Shown in pieces: positions 35,921 through 49,683 of a stretch of 64,000 bases of DNA. The notes beneath the pieces are model-generated. The model was not told the DNA's origin. It made no database searches and was given only the letters and a program-made list of their open reading frames with translations. Positions within the stretch are counted from its first letter, which is position 1. Each line of letters begins with the position of its first letter. The translations under genes and the position numbers were made by a program. Source of the DNA: Atrina japonica. Lineage: Eukaryota; Mollusca; Bivalvia; Pterioida; Pinnidae. Location of the stretch: contig BROG01000463.1 in NCBI GenBank assembly GCA_030159075.1, positions 1 through 64,000 of the forward strand. Direction: 5' to 3'.

Positions 35921-38837
35921 TTAAGACCTTTTATACAATTCGTACCTTAAAGGGGCATTAGCTGTGTTTTTGTCAAACGATTTCTTTCCCTTTTTTACTA
36001 CTTAGACTTGTATACAAAAACGATAGAGAGATAAACACAGGCATAACCATTCTTAAATTCCTGTTTTGTGAAAATTGCTTGAGAAAACCCAGGTATGTCA
36101 TTTTTTCACTTGCATTTGATTAACTCAACCACACTATTTGTATATGAATACCACAGTGGGCCTGACCTTATTTTCACAAAATATACAGGTATAAGATTTT
36201 TCATGCATGTGTATAGTTCTTATTTGTCATTATTCATCAAGTACAGGTAGTTAAAGTAAAACAATACCTGTTTGTAGGATTTCAATGTCTAGGAACCACC
36301 TACCTGACAAGTGGTTTCTACCTTAGTGTTTATACCATACTGAAATCATTATCAACACTATACATACAAACCTATCATTATTTTGGACATAAATGCCAAT
36401 ATATGTGTTGACGAGGTATTGACATTTTGATAGGAAATTTATACCCTTTACCGTGATATATGATATTCAATATAGCCTGTATACACACTTCGGTCATTTA
36501 GATGAAATCATTTACATGCATATGATAATTGAAAGGCTTAATAACCTAACTTATTGATTTCTGTGATAATGATAATGATAATGATAATATTAATATGGTG
36601 TAAACTCCCGCGAAAAATCTATCAAATTAAATGATATCAAAGGATTTGAGCAGATTTTGAGTTTCGTTATTTCAGAATCATTTATTAGATATTTCATAAT
36701 AACAATTCTTCATATTCAGTTTTTACAAAATAGATCTATAGACTGCGAAATATCACGATATACATTGTTTTAAATTTAAATCTTCATACACGATGCGATA
36801 CTCGGTCTAAGATACCTTGCGACACTATTTTTAAAATTAAGTTTCTAACAACGAGTGACAAACAAGCTATGCCTCTAATTGGCCCTACTGTTGGCATGTG
36901 GGGGTCTTTCCTGTGGAAAGAAAACCTGAGTTCCCGGAGAAAACCCACGTGTCCGACTTGGCAACCACCATACCAACCACTGTGATACGCATACACACCT
37001 AAATATGAATTATATAAACCAATATCGGAATAGTAGGCTTATAGCTAAATATAAGTTGTGTTCTCAGTAAGTGTATTAATGTTCAAGTAATCTAGTAATT
37101 ACTGAAGACATAAGTTTTTCTGAAATACATTGCTGAACTCCACATATCTATCTATGAAAATGCACGTTTAAATTTAAATAAATTCACAACAACGTGTGTG
37201 TGGTTTGTGAATTACATTTGCCCGAAATATACTGTCTCATATATTGAAGATTCATGGTGTAAAGTGCAGATACCAAAAGTATAAAAGTGGCATGATCAAA
37301 ATCAAAATCAGTTTGCATACAGGAAGATGAGCGCTTCAGTTTCTTCCTTTATAAAGTTCAAACAGGTTGGACAGAGTGTAAACACCCTTTCCCGGCCATG
37401 ACAAAAATCAAGACAAAACAGAGGATGCAACTTCTAATGTACAATTGTTATGGACGGTTTTAAAACCAGATAACAAAACAAACATTGACCATGAACAATT
37501 CAATTATGAATGTATGTGATTACAATTTATACAAATACTTGATAGAAAATATGATAATGTATATATCTTTCAGGCCTTTAGTACAAATTAAAACAGAACA
37601 AGAATCATTATTTTTCAAGTGAAAATTAATTTGCGATTATTTCTTAATACAGAACAATACACATAATTCGTCCAGTTGCCATGGAAATTTGAATGTTTTC
37701 ATCTCAAAGGTTTTTGCTTCAGTATTCATTGTGTTTGGCACCGGTACTGACTACAGGAATTTTTATGATAACGGTTACATTGCAAGAACAAATCTTTCTA
37801 ATAGTAAGCATCCTTACAGAAAATGTATTTAAATCGTCAGACGAACATTTCATCGTCATATAAAAGATTCGCTTTAGGAGTTAAAACAAGGCTGACACAT
37901 TTAAAAAAAAAACATAAGAGCATTGTCTTATTTCCAGAGAGTGATTATATGAGCACTGACACACGAAAAAAAAAAAGTAATTGGATACATTTTATACGGC
38001 GTTTATATGTTGGCGAAGGAAGGATAACTCTTGCAGCCAAGTTAGTGAGTTATCAAAGAGTTTTTTGTTTTGTTTAGCAATGGAAACAATTATTTTTCTC
38101 TTCATTTATTGCCACTTCAGCGCAAAGAAATGAATAAAAACTAAAGTTGTCGGCATATACTATATATAAAGACTCAATGATTTGAAATGTCGTGTGAACA
38201 TGTCATTTTGTATTTCTTGTGAGAGGTGTGCGTTGTATTTGCAATTTATATCGTGATGTACTCGATATTATTCTCCCTGCTTCCTGCAAATGTCAAGTGC
38301 ACCGTGAAAGGATGATGTATTTGGTACGCAATGAAATACATATAATATTCATATTTCTGTTTTCAGCCAGGTATCTGAATAAAAACAGGCTTTGACTAAA
38401 TGTATTATAATTGTAATACAAATAGTAAACACAATTGTAGAACTATATGATAGAAAGCTAAAGTATATAGTCATTACTGTTCAAGGTCTTTTAATAATTG
38501 ATTAAAATTTAATTGCATTTCATTGACTGTAAAGTTGTTTAGGCAAGTGTAACACATCAACATACTTTCAGTAGTGTTTATATAATGCAGGGCCATAATA
38601 ACCAAATGCTGAATATATATTAAATGCATTATACTGATGATTTGATAATTACTTTCAGAGAAGTCAAATGTGCATTGAATAGAAAGTGTAGGTAAATAAA
38701 GTTAAATATAATTTTTGTATCACCACCTTTTCATTTGTTTCACTTTATATTGATTCCTTTGTATTTCACACACATACGTTTTAATACATTATTTCCGTTA
38801 TGAAGAAGATTTATTAATCACTTACTCCATTTAAATT
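35921..38837. other. No gene recognised
   Basis: AT-rich. The ORF at 37823-38077 (84 codons, basic) has no recognisable feature. A short (GATAAT)n tract lies near 36564-36590. Confidence 0.4.
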
Positions 38838-39010
38838 TGACAGTGGACTCACGATGGTTTTGTCCGGTCAACAGGGGGAGCTAACTCCTCATTGACACCT
38901 GATCCCACCTCTGTATTTCAAGATGTCCGTGTTTGTCCAATGTTCACCAGATTTGTATATATCTTGGACATCTTTAAGATTTATACATCATTATCGGGGA
39001 TTTTTATTGT
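38838..39010 (+). mobile_element. Penelope-like tail fragment (copy I)
   Basis: Diverged plus-strand tail: GACAGTGGACTCACGATGG, CACCTGATCCCACCTCTG and TATATCTTGGACATCTTTAA. Confidence 0.8.
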
Positions 39011-39689
39011 ATGTCATTGTATAAATCTTCGACGTCCATTTCAATAAACATTAAACGGATGTTCTTGGGGAATGCGTGCTCAAATGCAATACTTAATTCA
39101 GTATTCTATTGGATGTCAATGAAGTGATTGGTTAAATTAACATGTCGACATTCTGTTCAACAAAAGAAATTACATGTATAAACTTGATGAAATTTTATAC
39201 TTAACTCAGTATTCTCTTGATGCTACATAGATAATGGAACGCGATATATTGCACTCACGTATATGATTGCGTGAAAACCCATAGGTCTGTACTTAGTTAC
39301 GCAAATACTCGAAAGTGTGATTATAGCTGTTACAGTAATTATAATGTATCTTGTTTTCTAAATGTTCTATTACAGATGAAATCTGTTGATTTAGGATTTA
39401 GAACACATTAACATAAAATTTTCTACATTTATTGGTAATGTTTGACCACCAAAACTCATTTTTAGTGTTTTCAGCAAATCACGATTTGTTTTAAAACAAA
39501 TATTATTTTAGCAACACCACACCGTGTTTGTTTCGAATGTTTCCCATCAGTTTTACCCACTCTGAAGAGATATATAGTGTCGTTAAAATGTTCGAATACG
39601 TATAAAAGATGATGTTGAAAGAAGGAAAACATATGGTCCCAGTATAGTTTAAGGCAAGGTATGAATGGAGAAATTAAATACACCACATA
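39011..39689. other. No gene recognised
   Basis: AT-rich sequence between two PLE copies. Confidence 0.4.
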
Positions 39690-40185
39690 CTAAAGCACAG
39701 ACGCATCCTACTTCGACATTTTACTTTAAGATACTATGGATACGTATATGAAATTGGCATTAATAAAATACGACAAAGGTGATGATTTCGATTTTCCTAT
39801 CGTCAGCTTTTCATATATTAGTATGATAATATATGCCAAAGTTTGCTCAGTATTTGATATTTGCATATGCATAGACAGGTTTTTGTCACAAAGATAGATG
39901 TGAGGAATGGCGTCCAATTTCAAAATTGCACAAATTTTGCGGTCGCTCTAATATCCTTGTTTGCAATTATTATAATGATTTACCCGTTCCATAGTTTGTG
40001 ATGAGGATTTATCCCTTCCTGGTTTTATTTGAATTTAACTGAGACTCACGGCAGACGTGACCGGTCGACAGTGGGTAATTACTCACTCATGGTACCTGGT
40101 GCCACCTCTTGGGTGTCCGGAAGTCCATGTTTATTTAAGATTTGTTTATTGCCTTGCACATCACCTGAAGGTTAATACTTAGATA
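39690..40185 (+). mobile_element. Degenerate Penelope-like element (copy J)
   Basis: Plus-strand RT remnant (GATGATTTCGATTTTCCTAT, the DDFDFPIV segment) followed by the tail (GACTCACGGCAGACGTGACC, then CGGTCGACAG). Deletions and stops throughout. Confidence 0.75.
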
Positions 40186-40349
40186 TTAACAAGTCACAAT
40201 GTATCCTGGACGAGAACACTGGCCTTCGGTAAGTAAACTGACAAACGCAACAAAATCAGTTTAGGTTCCAGTTCAATCCGAGGGTAACTTTTACGGAATG
40301 ATGCATAAAGTACATAAAACTGCAATAATATACAGATGTATAATATTAA

Positions 40350-40748
40350 TTGTGGTTAGATTTTATGTTTAATAACGATTATCCGAACATAATCCCATGC
40401 GTAATCCTAAATAAATTTTGGTTAGATTTCATATTTATAACGATTATCCGAACATAGCCCCATGCGTAATCCTAAATAAATTAAGGTTAGATTTCATATT
40501 TTATAACGATTATCCGAACATAGCCCAATGCGTAATCCTGAATAAATTTTGGTTAAATTTCATATTTTATAACGATTATCCGAACATAGCCCCATGCGTA
40601 ATCCTAAATAAATTACGGTTAGATTTCATATTTTATAACGATTATCCGAACATAGCCTAATGCGTAATCCTGAATACATTTTGGTTAGATTTCATATTTT
40701 ATAACGATTATCCGTACATAGCCTCATGCGTAATCCTAAATAAATCAT
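40350..40748 (+). repeat. 66-bp tandem repeat, about 6 copies
   Basis: The unit contains ATAACGATTATCCGAACATA and ATGCGTAATCCTAAATAAA. Units alternate between a TTTTGGTTA and a TTAAGGTTA or TTACGGTTA form, giving a 132-bp higher-order period. The period is a multiple of 3, hence the open frame at 40418-40660. Confidence 0.93.
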
Positions 40749-41435
40749 CACCATTAGAAAAATACGATGTGATTAAACGCTTGTGGTTATCTACCTTTGT
40801 CTATATCATTTCGATATAACGCTTTATATTAGCTGGGGTAAGAAAAATCTTGATTAATAATATTTGCGCCAAACTTTTAGAGTGTGTGCATTATGTTACT
40901 TATTATTTATGAAACATCTGCTGGAAGCCCTTATAGTCATGCTCCTATGCATTCATTTGAGACTAAAGGATTGTACATAAACAACACCTAGTAACGCCCC
41001 TAGGTCATAATCCGATGCATAAAGAGTTGAAACACCTGCCAGTGAAATACCTAATACACCAACGTCTACTTCCCTGTTAGATTAATGAAGTTTGCCTACA
41101 AGTTACGTTTTTTAAAACATGTAACAGATTGGGAGCAGTACTGGTACTGGGGCTTATTACTGTTTCATTGTAAAAATTGATAAACAAGTAGAAATACAAC
41201 GACAGAGAACTAGAGCAATGGAGGCTTGGCTTCATTTTGCTTTCTCTGCACTCGAAATAGAAATAGAATAGCAATAGAAATATGACCATACATAGTCGGA
41301 TGACAGTGAGTGAAAGGCAAAACAAAATCTACAGCCACTCTAAAGCCACTTAAACAGCCAAATATTAAGTAGAAGAAAAAAGGAAAGTAAACATAATTAA
41401 AAGACAATATAAATAGTACCATACATATACATATA

Positions 41436-41470
<35 letters not shown>

Positions 41471-43342
41471 AAAAGGTGAAACTTGACTACTAGCAACGTA
41501 CCATGACCTAAAACCGAATGTATGTAAAATTAACAATAGTATTGGCAATACAAATTTACAGATTAACAAACGAGTCTAATTTAGTTTAGGACAAGATTAT
41601 TGACATTATCAAAATTACAGTTTTACAGAGGATTCTAATTTAGTCAAAGACAATATTATTCGATCTCATTGCTTGAAAACCAAAATTTTGCATTATGCAT
41701 TGCACACAACATCCACAAATACATTATCAAGTTCTCATTCTTAGATATCAAATGTATTCAGCACATTTTCTCTTTTATCTTCATTGAACTTTTTCAACAT
41801 GTTGCCTATGGCTTTTGTAAATTACATTTAGATAATATATTCATTGTTTCATCATCATTGATGTTTTCATATTCATATCTGTAGTGGCACTTTAATTGGT
41901 CTATGTGGAATTATTCTGTTCCAAGAACTATCCGGTAGATTTCCAATGGGAAAAGCGAGATAATCAGACATTTTGTACGCAGCTTTTCATCAAAGGTAAT
42001 CTTTCAAATTCTGATTGCCGCTATATAATAGCGGAGATCATTTTACTTTCCGGTTGGTTAAGCATGGAAACATACTGACATATTTGTCATTCATCCTCAT
42101 TGTTATGATCAAGACTCAGATGAGTATTTAAAGGAATCAGTAGATTTTCTATCTGACGGTAAGATACAATATGCAATCAGTTTATGATATAGGGAAGGTG
42201 ATTGCTTTGAAGTTTGATTTGCAATATACATTCTGTTTTGTATCTTATAAAACATGACAACCAGGACCGTCACTTACAATTTATGGCACCTTTCATTTAA
42301 GATAATGATTGTTGTAAATTGAAACATGCGTTGCTAGTTTTATTGTTTAATTTGAATCACATTAAAAGAGTATCAGCTACATGTGGAATGCCGTAATGCG
42401 ACCTGCCTTGACTTTTACCAATGCGGCGTCGGTTTTCTATAGTGTCACCTTACCATGGCACCCCATTCCACCCATTCTTGGCGATAAAATAGTGAATGGT
42501 TATTTCAAATGTCAGGTATTAATAATACCAGACAGTAAAACCCATCTTGCCTACGACACAAATGCACTGACTACGTGGGTCCCATTCTCTTTGATATTCC
42601 CAATTGTTCTTCCTCTTGAGATTGTTGTTATATCTAATTTGTCGGATTCTATGGACTTGGAGGTTTGGATATCCATTGGTATTCTTCATTATACTTAGGT
42701 ATGAGGAGTAACCCAAAATCGGGGCATGGGGACTACTGCTTGCAAGTAGAAGCTTTGACATTAGACCAGCACCAGCAGTTATAATATTTGGGACAATGCG
42801 TAACCATAACATAAAAAGAAAAACTAATGTTTTGCAATGCGTGGTCCCCTGCGAATGTTTATCATATAAAAATGCAGACAGGGAATCTTAAATTCCTGTG
42901 CTTCAGGAAACACAATTGCTGGTCATTCCGATATCACATTCATCGTGATGTATCTTTATACAGATGTCGGTAACATGAATGGATAAAATAGGCGATTTTG
43001 GACAATTTCAAGTTTACAATTGTGGTTCAGAGCTGGAATTTGTACTACGTTAAGTAGATCTTAACCAGTACAAAAGACGACCGTCATAGAACACTTGAAA
43101 TCATTATTTTTATAGGATAGATGTAAATCTCATTGAATACGCTTAAGTAAGAGATCCGACAGACCAATTAGACTTGTCTCGAGAGAGCCGCTGATATGGC
43201 CAGACAGGAAGGATATTGTATTTACAATACGAAAAATGGAAACATTGTAGTGTTTTCACATTCAAAACACACTTGTCGTGTTTTACATCATGTTGTTGAA
43301 ACCAAATTAGGTCAAAAGACACACACGTACGTACGTATATAT
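40749..43342. other. No gene recognised; (GAT)n at 41437-41470
   Basis: ORFs at 41210-41569 (minus), 42381-42698 and 42519-42812 (minus) lack domains; the first is inflated by the GAT run. A segment near 42445-42480 weakly resembles the PLE tail but is too short to call. Confidence 0.4.
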
Positions 43343-43455
43343 GTCTGTCTGTCTGTCTGTCTGTCTGTCTGCCTGCCTGCCGGCCTGTCTGCCTGCCTGT
43401 CTGCCTGTCTGTCTGCCTGTCTGCCGGCCTGCCTGCCTGTCTGCCTGCCTGTATG
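43343..43455. repeat. (GTCT)n/(GCCT)n microsatellite
   Basis: Alternating GTCT and GCCT tetranucleotides, read as Cys-Leu on one strand and as Asp/Gly-Arg-Gln on the other. Both ORFs (43143-43523 minus and 43196-43501 plus) owe their length to it. Confidence 0.97.
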
Positions 43456-44618
43456 TCCAAACGTAAGTCATCGAGATGGCAGACATAATGTGCAGGGCTA
43501 ATGGTACTCAAGAGGACGGACATAATTTTATGAATATTTAAATGTACACCTGTTATCTGCTTGTGTTGACATGAAATTTTATATTATCAACTATCGCGGA
43601 ATCATTTAAAAGCAAATTATCTTTAAATATAAAAGAAGTTGAATTTATATTCCTTTTACGTTTTATATGACACATGTATCCCTTTCTTACACTGCTGCTG
43701 GGAATTTGATTTCTTCTCCTTTTCTACTTGATGTACAATAACAAATAAGAGCTATAAAGGTATAAAGATGTTATATTCCTATATATTTTGGTAAATAAGG
43801 TCAGGTCCAATGTGGTATGCATATACAAATACGAAGGTTGAAGTAATCAATTGTAAGTGAAGGATTCGCTTTCAATTTTCACAAATTATATAGGATTTCC
43901 TATGCCTGTGTATAACTTTTTAAATCAATATAAGTAGTAAAAAAAGGGTATAATATTAAAAAACACAACCCATTCAGACGAATTTCCATTTTGCTCCCGA
44001 TATTTATTAAAGATACATATATCTATATGCAAGTGACAAAGGGAAGGTGGCTTAAGCAAATCTCTCCAAATACTCAAACCGTGTTGGTCATGATCACCAC
44101 CACTCTAAGTGAAATCATTATTTCAAATGAGCTGTGTAAGCTTGACATTTATTTTGAGATTATTTTCTTAAACTTTTGCTGTTTTATGTACTCGAATAAA
44201 GTGGTACTTTTAGATTTGGATGTAACAAATCAATTCTTTTTTTTCACTAAAGCCTGTTATAGATTACAAGCTTCGAACGTAATGAGACGAATTATTACGA
44301 GGGAGTTAATTTATATTGTAAAATAGTTCGACACGTTTATTGTCAATAATCAAAGTCATTAGTTTCAGGGTTTCTTAACACATGATTATTTAAAAACGAA
44401 TGTCATCATCATCCTTAAAGCAAATGTGAATAAAATTCAAACTTATTTTGCAAAGAAGTATTTGAACGTTTTGAAATAAAGTGTCAACAAATCATGACAT
44501 TAAACAAGTGACTCACTTAAGCCTGTATCGCTCACCTGCCTTACATCTATACATACATAAAACTAAATGCGATCACAATAAAAAGCAAATGTCCTACAAA
44601 CAGGAGTATCGTTATGCA
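43456..44618. other. No gene recognised
   Basis: AT-rich. The ORF at 43991-44326 (111 codons) has no recognisable features. Confidence 0.4.
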
Positions 44619-44872
44619 AAAACAAACAGTAAACACATTTCACAAATATTGGGACCCTTGGCCGTTATCAAGTGAAAGACAAGAGCACCTGTATAAGTTA
44701 CATGGTATCTAAGCTGGATAATGAACAGCTTCAAATGTTTTTAAAAGCATTTTAAAGTGTTTATAATTCAGCATTGACACCATGTAACTTTACAGATAGT
44801 GTCGTCTTTCACTTGGTAAAGGCCAAAAGGCTGAATATTTGCGAATCTAGAATGTGTTTACTGTTTTTCGAA
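44619..44872. repeat. Hairpin (foldback) element
   Basis: The left arm 44619-44727 (AACAGTAAACACATTTCACA, then TATCAAGTGAAAGAC, then AAGTTACATGG) is the imperfect reverse complement of the right arm 44760-44872 (CCATGTAACTTTACAG, then GTCGTCTTTCACTTGGTAAA, then TGTGTTTACTGTT), around a loop of about 30 bp. It shares arm sequence with 33489-33600. Confidence 0.85.
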
Positions 44873-45034
44873 TAAAAATGATCAATTTGCCTCATTTATA
44901 CAACCAGTCATAATTGTCCGTCTTGTGGTCCGTCGTTTGCCAAATTGCAGATCATTTTAGAATCAAGTTAAAAGACGGGGGTTCCATTAGCCTAAATAAA
45001 CTGTATGGTCAGATTATGTATGGCACGGAAAAAT

Positions 45035-45490
45035 CACATAAATTAGTAAATCTAGTTTTTCTCAGTTGAACTGGGTTTCCTCCAGTTAATTCTAGTTTCT
45101 CTCCAGAAAAAAAATGGGTTTAACTGAGAAAAACTAGGTTTAACTGTGCAATCATCACATTAGTTCACCAGTTTATGTGGGTTGCTGAAAAATATAGGTT
45201 TTAACTGATATAGTACTCCAAATCACAATAATGAATTAAACCTAGTTTTTCTTAGTCAAACTTTGTTTTTATCCAGTTAATGTGGGCTATGAGTTAAATT
45301 GTTTTTCTCCAGTTAATCCTGATTTTTCACAATTACTGAATAAAAAACTAGGTTGAACCGAAAAAAGGTGTAACTACGCCGAAATCACATTAACACTCAT
45401 TTAAACTTGGTTTTTATCCAGCTGATGTGGGTTACTCAGAAAAATGGGATTACCTAAAAATTAAGATTAACTGAGAAAAACTTACTCATA
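45035..45490. repeat. Degenerate repeats of an inverted motif
   Basis: Multiple copies of AAACCTAGTTTTTCTCAGTT-like and TTATCCAGTTAATGTGGG-like motifs occur on both strands, giving several overlapping potential hairpins. A related short motif lies at 25498-25520. Confidence 0.7.
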
Positions 45491-46144
45491 AATGTGATTT
45501 TGGCGTGTCATATATATTTCTACCAGGCAAAGATATAAATCCCATAAACGGCCATATGAAAATTTGGACTATTTTGACTTTTTGCATGCTGGATATATCT
45601 GTTTCTTGCATTTTATTAGTCAAATGTTTAAATGGAGATAGATAAAGATTTCTCTATATAACAGTCACAATCAATTTTAAAGGGGAATTAACTCCTATAC
45701 GGGCCTGCTGACATTTGACAGATCTTAACAGTTTGCCTCTTAAACTATCTCTCCTCTCGAGCTATCATACTTTTCAAGATAAAAAAACAGAATTAATCCA
45801 ATATGGGAAATACCGGTTATTAAGATAAAGGGCCACCTGACAAATTCGACCATGTTGATTTTTTCGGCAGATATTTACAAGTTGAAAATATTGTTTCTCA
45901 CATGTTCCTAACAGTTTTCGAGATTATAGCCAAATTAAAAGCAAAGTAGTTACTAGGACGACACCAACATTTCCAATGAAATATTTTTGTGTGCTATTTT
46001 GAGGTACCTGTTTTCTCTCTATCTCCAATAAAGATCATATTCTGAGCCTTATGATCTAAGTACAGCACACACCCTGTCCATTATCAATATTCGATTAAAA
46101 ATACATGTTTGAAGTAAAGGCATTTTGTTACATGTTCCCATCAC
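45491..46144. other. No gene recognised
   Basis: Nothing supported. Confidence 0.4.
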
Positions 46145-46640
46145 TTTTAAGTCGTAATATTCCACAGTCATCCGCATATGGAGTACATATTTTACAAATG
46201 ATACGATATGCCAAGGCGTGTCAACATATGGACATTTTAAATACAGATGTAAACTACTCACTGTCAAATTATTGACACAGAGATATCGAAATTCACGTTT
46301 GATGTCAACGTTCTGCAAATTTTACGGTCGGTATAATAGTCTTGTTTGCGATTACTCCGTTTCACTAAGTGAAATGTTGCGTTGCCTTTTCGTTGGCGGT
46401 TGTTGAGACGTCTGTACCAACTGTGTCGAGGATTCATTTCTCATATTTTATTTGGATTTGACTGTGGACTCACGGCGGATGTAACCGGTCAACAGGGTAT
46501 GCTTACTCCTCCATGGCACCTGATCCCACCTCTTTGTTTCCAGAGGTCCGTGTTTGTCCATTTTCAACAGATTTGTATCTACATACTGAACATTCTAAAG
46601 ATTTATACTTTGTTATATGAGATTTTTTATGTTACGTTGT
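46145..46640 (+). mobile_element. Penelope-like element, partial RT plus tail (copy K)
   Basis: Begins inside the RT at the SSNIPQSPAYG-equivalent codons (plus strand CCACAGTCATCCGCATATGG) and continues through IRYA and the tail (GTTGAGACGTCTGTACCAAC, GGACTCACGGCGGATGTAAC) to GATTTTTTATGTTA. 5' truncated. Confidence 0.85.
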
Positions 46641-46718
46641 ATTTGACTATATAGCGCATTAAACACACACGCACGCACGCGCGCACACATATACAAACAC
46701 ATACACACATACACACAT

Positions 46719-47644
<926 letters not shown>

Positions 47645-48867
47645 GAGGCTTCTCCTTTTTAAAAGTTTGATATGTCGCTAGTCCCTCAATGAACATGTTT
47701 TTCGGGATTAGATATGTCGCTAATACACAAATGAACACATGCTTTTTAAGAGTTAGATATGCCGCTAGTCCCTCAGTGAACATACTTTTTAAGGGTAACA
47801 TATGTCGCTAGTCCCTCACTGAAGATTTTTTTTCGGGGTAAAATATGTCGCTAGTCTCTCAATGAACATGATTATCAGGGATAGATATGTCGCTAGTCCC
47901 TCAATGAACATGCTTTTTAAGGGTTAGATATGTCGTTAGTCCCTCAATGAACACATGCTTTTTAAGGGTTAGATATGCCGCTTTTCCCTCAGTGAACATG
48001 CTTTTTAAGGGTTAGATATGTCGTTAGTACCTCGATGAACACATGCTTTTTAAGGATTAGATATGTCGCTAATCCCTCAATGGACATGTTTTTAAGGATT
48101 AGATATTTCGCTAGTTTCTTAATGGACATGTTTTAAGGGTTAGATATGTCATTATTTCCTCTATGAACATGCGTTTTAAGGGTAAGATATCTTGTTAGTC
48201 CCTCAATGAACATGTTTTAAGGGTTAGATATTTCGCTAGTCCTTAGTAAACATGATTTTTAATGGCTAGATTTTTCGCTAGTCCCTCAGTGAACATGCTG
48301 TTTAAGGGTTAGATATGTAGGCAGTCCCTCAATGAACATGTTTTTCGGGATTAGATATGTCGCTAGTCCCTCAATGAACATGTTTTAAGGGTTAGATGTG
48401 TCGCTAGTCCATTAATGAACATGTTTTTCGGGATTAGATATGTCGCTAGTCCCTCAATGAACATGTTTTTAAGGTTTAGATAAGTCGCTAGTTCCTCAAT
48501 GAATATGTTTTCAGGGTTAGATATGTCACTAGTCCCTCAATGAACATGTTTTCGAGGTTAGATATGTCGCTAGTCCCTCAATGGACATGTTTTCGTGGTT
48601 AGATATGTCGCTAGTCCCTGAATGAACATGTTTTTAATAGTTAGATATGTCGCTAGTCCCCCAATGAACACATGCTTTTTAAGGGTTAGATATGACGCTA
48701 GTACCTTAGTGTACATGCTTTTAAATTGTTAGATATGTTGCTAGTCCCTCAGTGAACATGTTTTCCGTGGTTAGATATGTCTGTAGTCCGTTAATGAACA
48801 TGTTTTCGGGGTTAGATATGTCGCTTGTCCCTTAATTAACATGTTTTCGGGGTAAAATATATCAGTA
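47645..48867 (+). repeat. Degenerate minisatellite, period 41-45 bp, about 28 copies
   Basis: The unit contains TTAGATATGTCGCTAGTCCC, TCAATGAACATG and a T-rich, AAGGG-bearing linker. Units vary by indels in the linker (TTTTTAAGGG, TTTTCGGGG, ACATGCTTTTTAAGG). It ends next to the GC-richer segment. Confidence 0.93.
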
Positions 48868-48903
48868 GTTATAGGCTGCTCTTTAGCGGGGCATTTTAAT
48901 TTT

Positions 48904-48923
48904 GCCGCCAGGGGGCGCCACTG
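48904..48923. promoter_or_regulatory. CTCF-like motif
   Basis: GCCGCCAGGGGGCGCCACTG closely fits the bilaterian CTCF core CCxxxAGGGGGCGC. Binding is inferred only. Confidence 0.45.
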
Positions 48924-48933
48924 ATGGCGCTGT

Positions 48934-48947
48934 TGATGACGTCATCA
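48934..48947. promoter_or_regulatory. Palindromic CRE/ATF site
   Basis: TGATGACGTCATCA is a perfect 14-bp palindrome centred on the CRE core TGACGTCA. Confidence 0.5.
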
Positions 48948-49152
48948 GAATCCGGCTTCTGATTGGTAAATTCAATTTGCCCGCTAGAGAGCATACTGTG
49001 AAGTCATAACCGGAAGAACGTCATACCGGAAGTGAGATCTACCGGAATTACGTCATACCTAAAATGAGGTCATGATGTCTTGGCGAGAAGGAGAAAGAAC
49101 AAATTGTTGAGTTTGGAGGCGTGTCTATAGCCGGAAGTGGAAGCTTGTGGAG

Positions 49153-49167
49153 GCGGCCATTTTGGAT
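49153..49167. promoter_or_regulatory. YY1-like site
   Basis: GGCGGCCATTTTGGA resembles the YY1 core in reverse and is nearly unchanged in the second copy near 63902. Confidence 0.35.
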
Positions 49168-49277
49168 AACGAGCCAGTGAGAGCCTTTGTTACAAAAGAG
49201 TTTGGGTTTTATGAGTTTTCAGCTGAGAGTGAATCTATCTTAGAACTGAAACTTTGGGTTTGAAACTTGGAATGAAA

Positions 49278-49571
49278 TCAGTAGTAGGTGTCGCCACAGT
49301 CGGCGAGGCTACGTGAGTTCGCGAGAGTTGTTGATCCCTTATCAACCCGAGTTCGAACACGCTCAACAGAATGACTAACTAGGCTTGGAGGGGCACTTTT
49401 TTCTATTTCAAGCTGACGCAAGTTAATCTCTTTCATCTTAATCTCAGCTTCCATTTCTGCTTTTCTCATTTCTCTCTCAGCCAATCGTTCTTCTCTCTCT
49501 ATCTTACTTTCCTCTTTCATTAGTGAAATAATCTCATCTACAAACCCGTCTTTCTCAATCAATGTATTCAT
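49278..49571 (-). mobile_element. N-terminal gag-like coiled-coil ORF of an LTR element, truncated
   Basis: 97 codons from an ATG at 49571. Residues about 18-58 are a strongly charged helix (EREERLAEREMRKAEMEAE and onward) of the type found at the start of Gag in many animal Ty3-like elements. The ORF begins 113 bp inside a primer-binding site and LTR on the same strand, which fits the gag position. It ends early at 49278, just where the GC-richer dispersed segment begins, so the rest of gag-pol is missing. A host coiled-coil exon is less likely given the adjacent PBS. Confidence 0.6.
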
Positions 49572-49683
49572 TCAATCTGGCATTTCGACAAAATAAAACT
49601 TACTCATGATGTCACTATGTAATAAAACCTATATCAATGTGAACATTTGAAGTATTTATCCTGATGACTTCCGGTTGGCAATA

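Larger units (their letters stand above)
48890..49258. repeat. Dispersed GC-richer segment, opposite copy at the window's right end
   Basis: 49050-49258 matches the reverse complement of about 63750-64000, sharing GGCGGCCATTTTGGATAACG (GGCGGCCATCTTGGATAACG there) and GCTGAGAGTGAATCTAT. It holds CTCF-like, CRE-like and YY1-like motifs and repeated CCGGAAG (ETS-like) sites. It could be the promoter or end region of an unknown element, or part of the adjacent LTR element. Confidence 0.65.

Noticed and set aside
40195..40240. Possible third hammerhead remnant after PLE copy J (GACGAGAACACTGGCCTTCGG)
   Set aside because: Resembles the 3' part of the motif at 23.48 kb but lacks the CTGATGA core, so it cannot be supported.
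41210..41569. 119-codon minus-strand ORF with apparent transmembrane segments
   Set aside because: The central poly-Ile run is the (GAT)n repeat; no start context or domain supports it.
42381..42698. 105-codon plus-strand ORF with a PLE-tail-like stretch near 42450
   Set aside because: The similarity is too short and gapped to call an element copy, and the ORF has no protein features.
43143..43523. Overlapping Cys/Leu-rich and Arg/Gln-rich ORFs on both strands
   Set aside because: Both depend on the (GTCT/GCCT)n tract.
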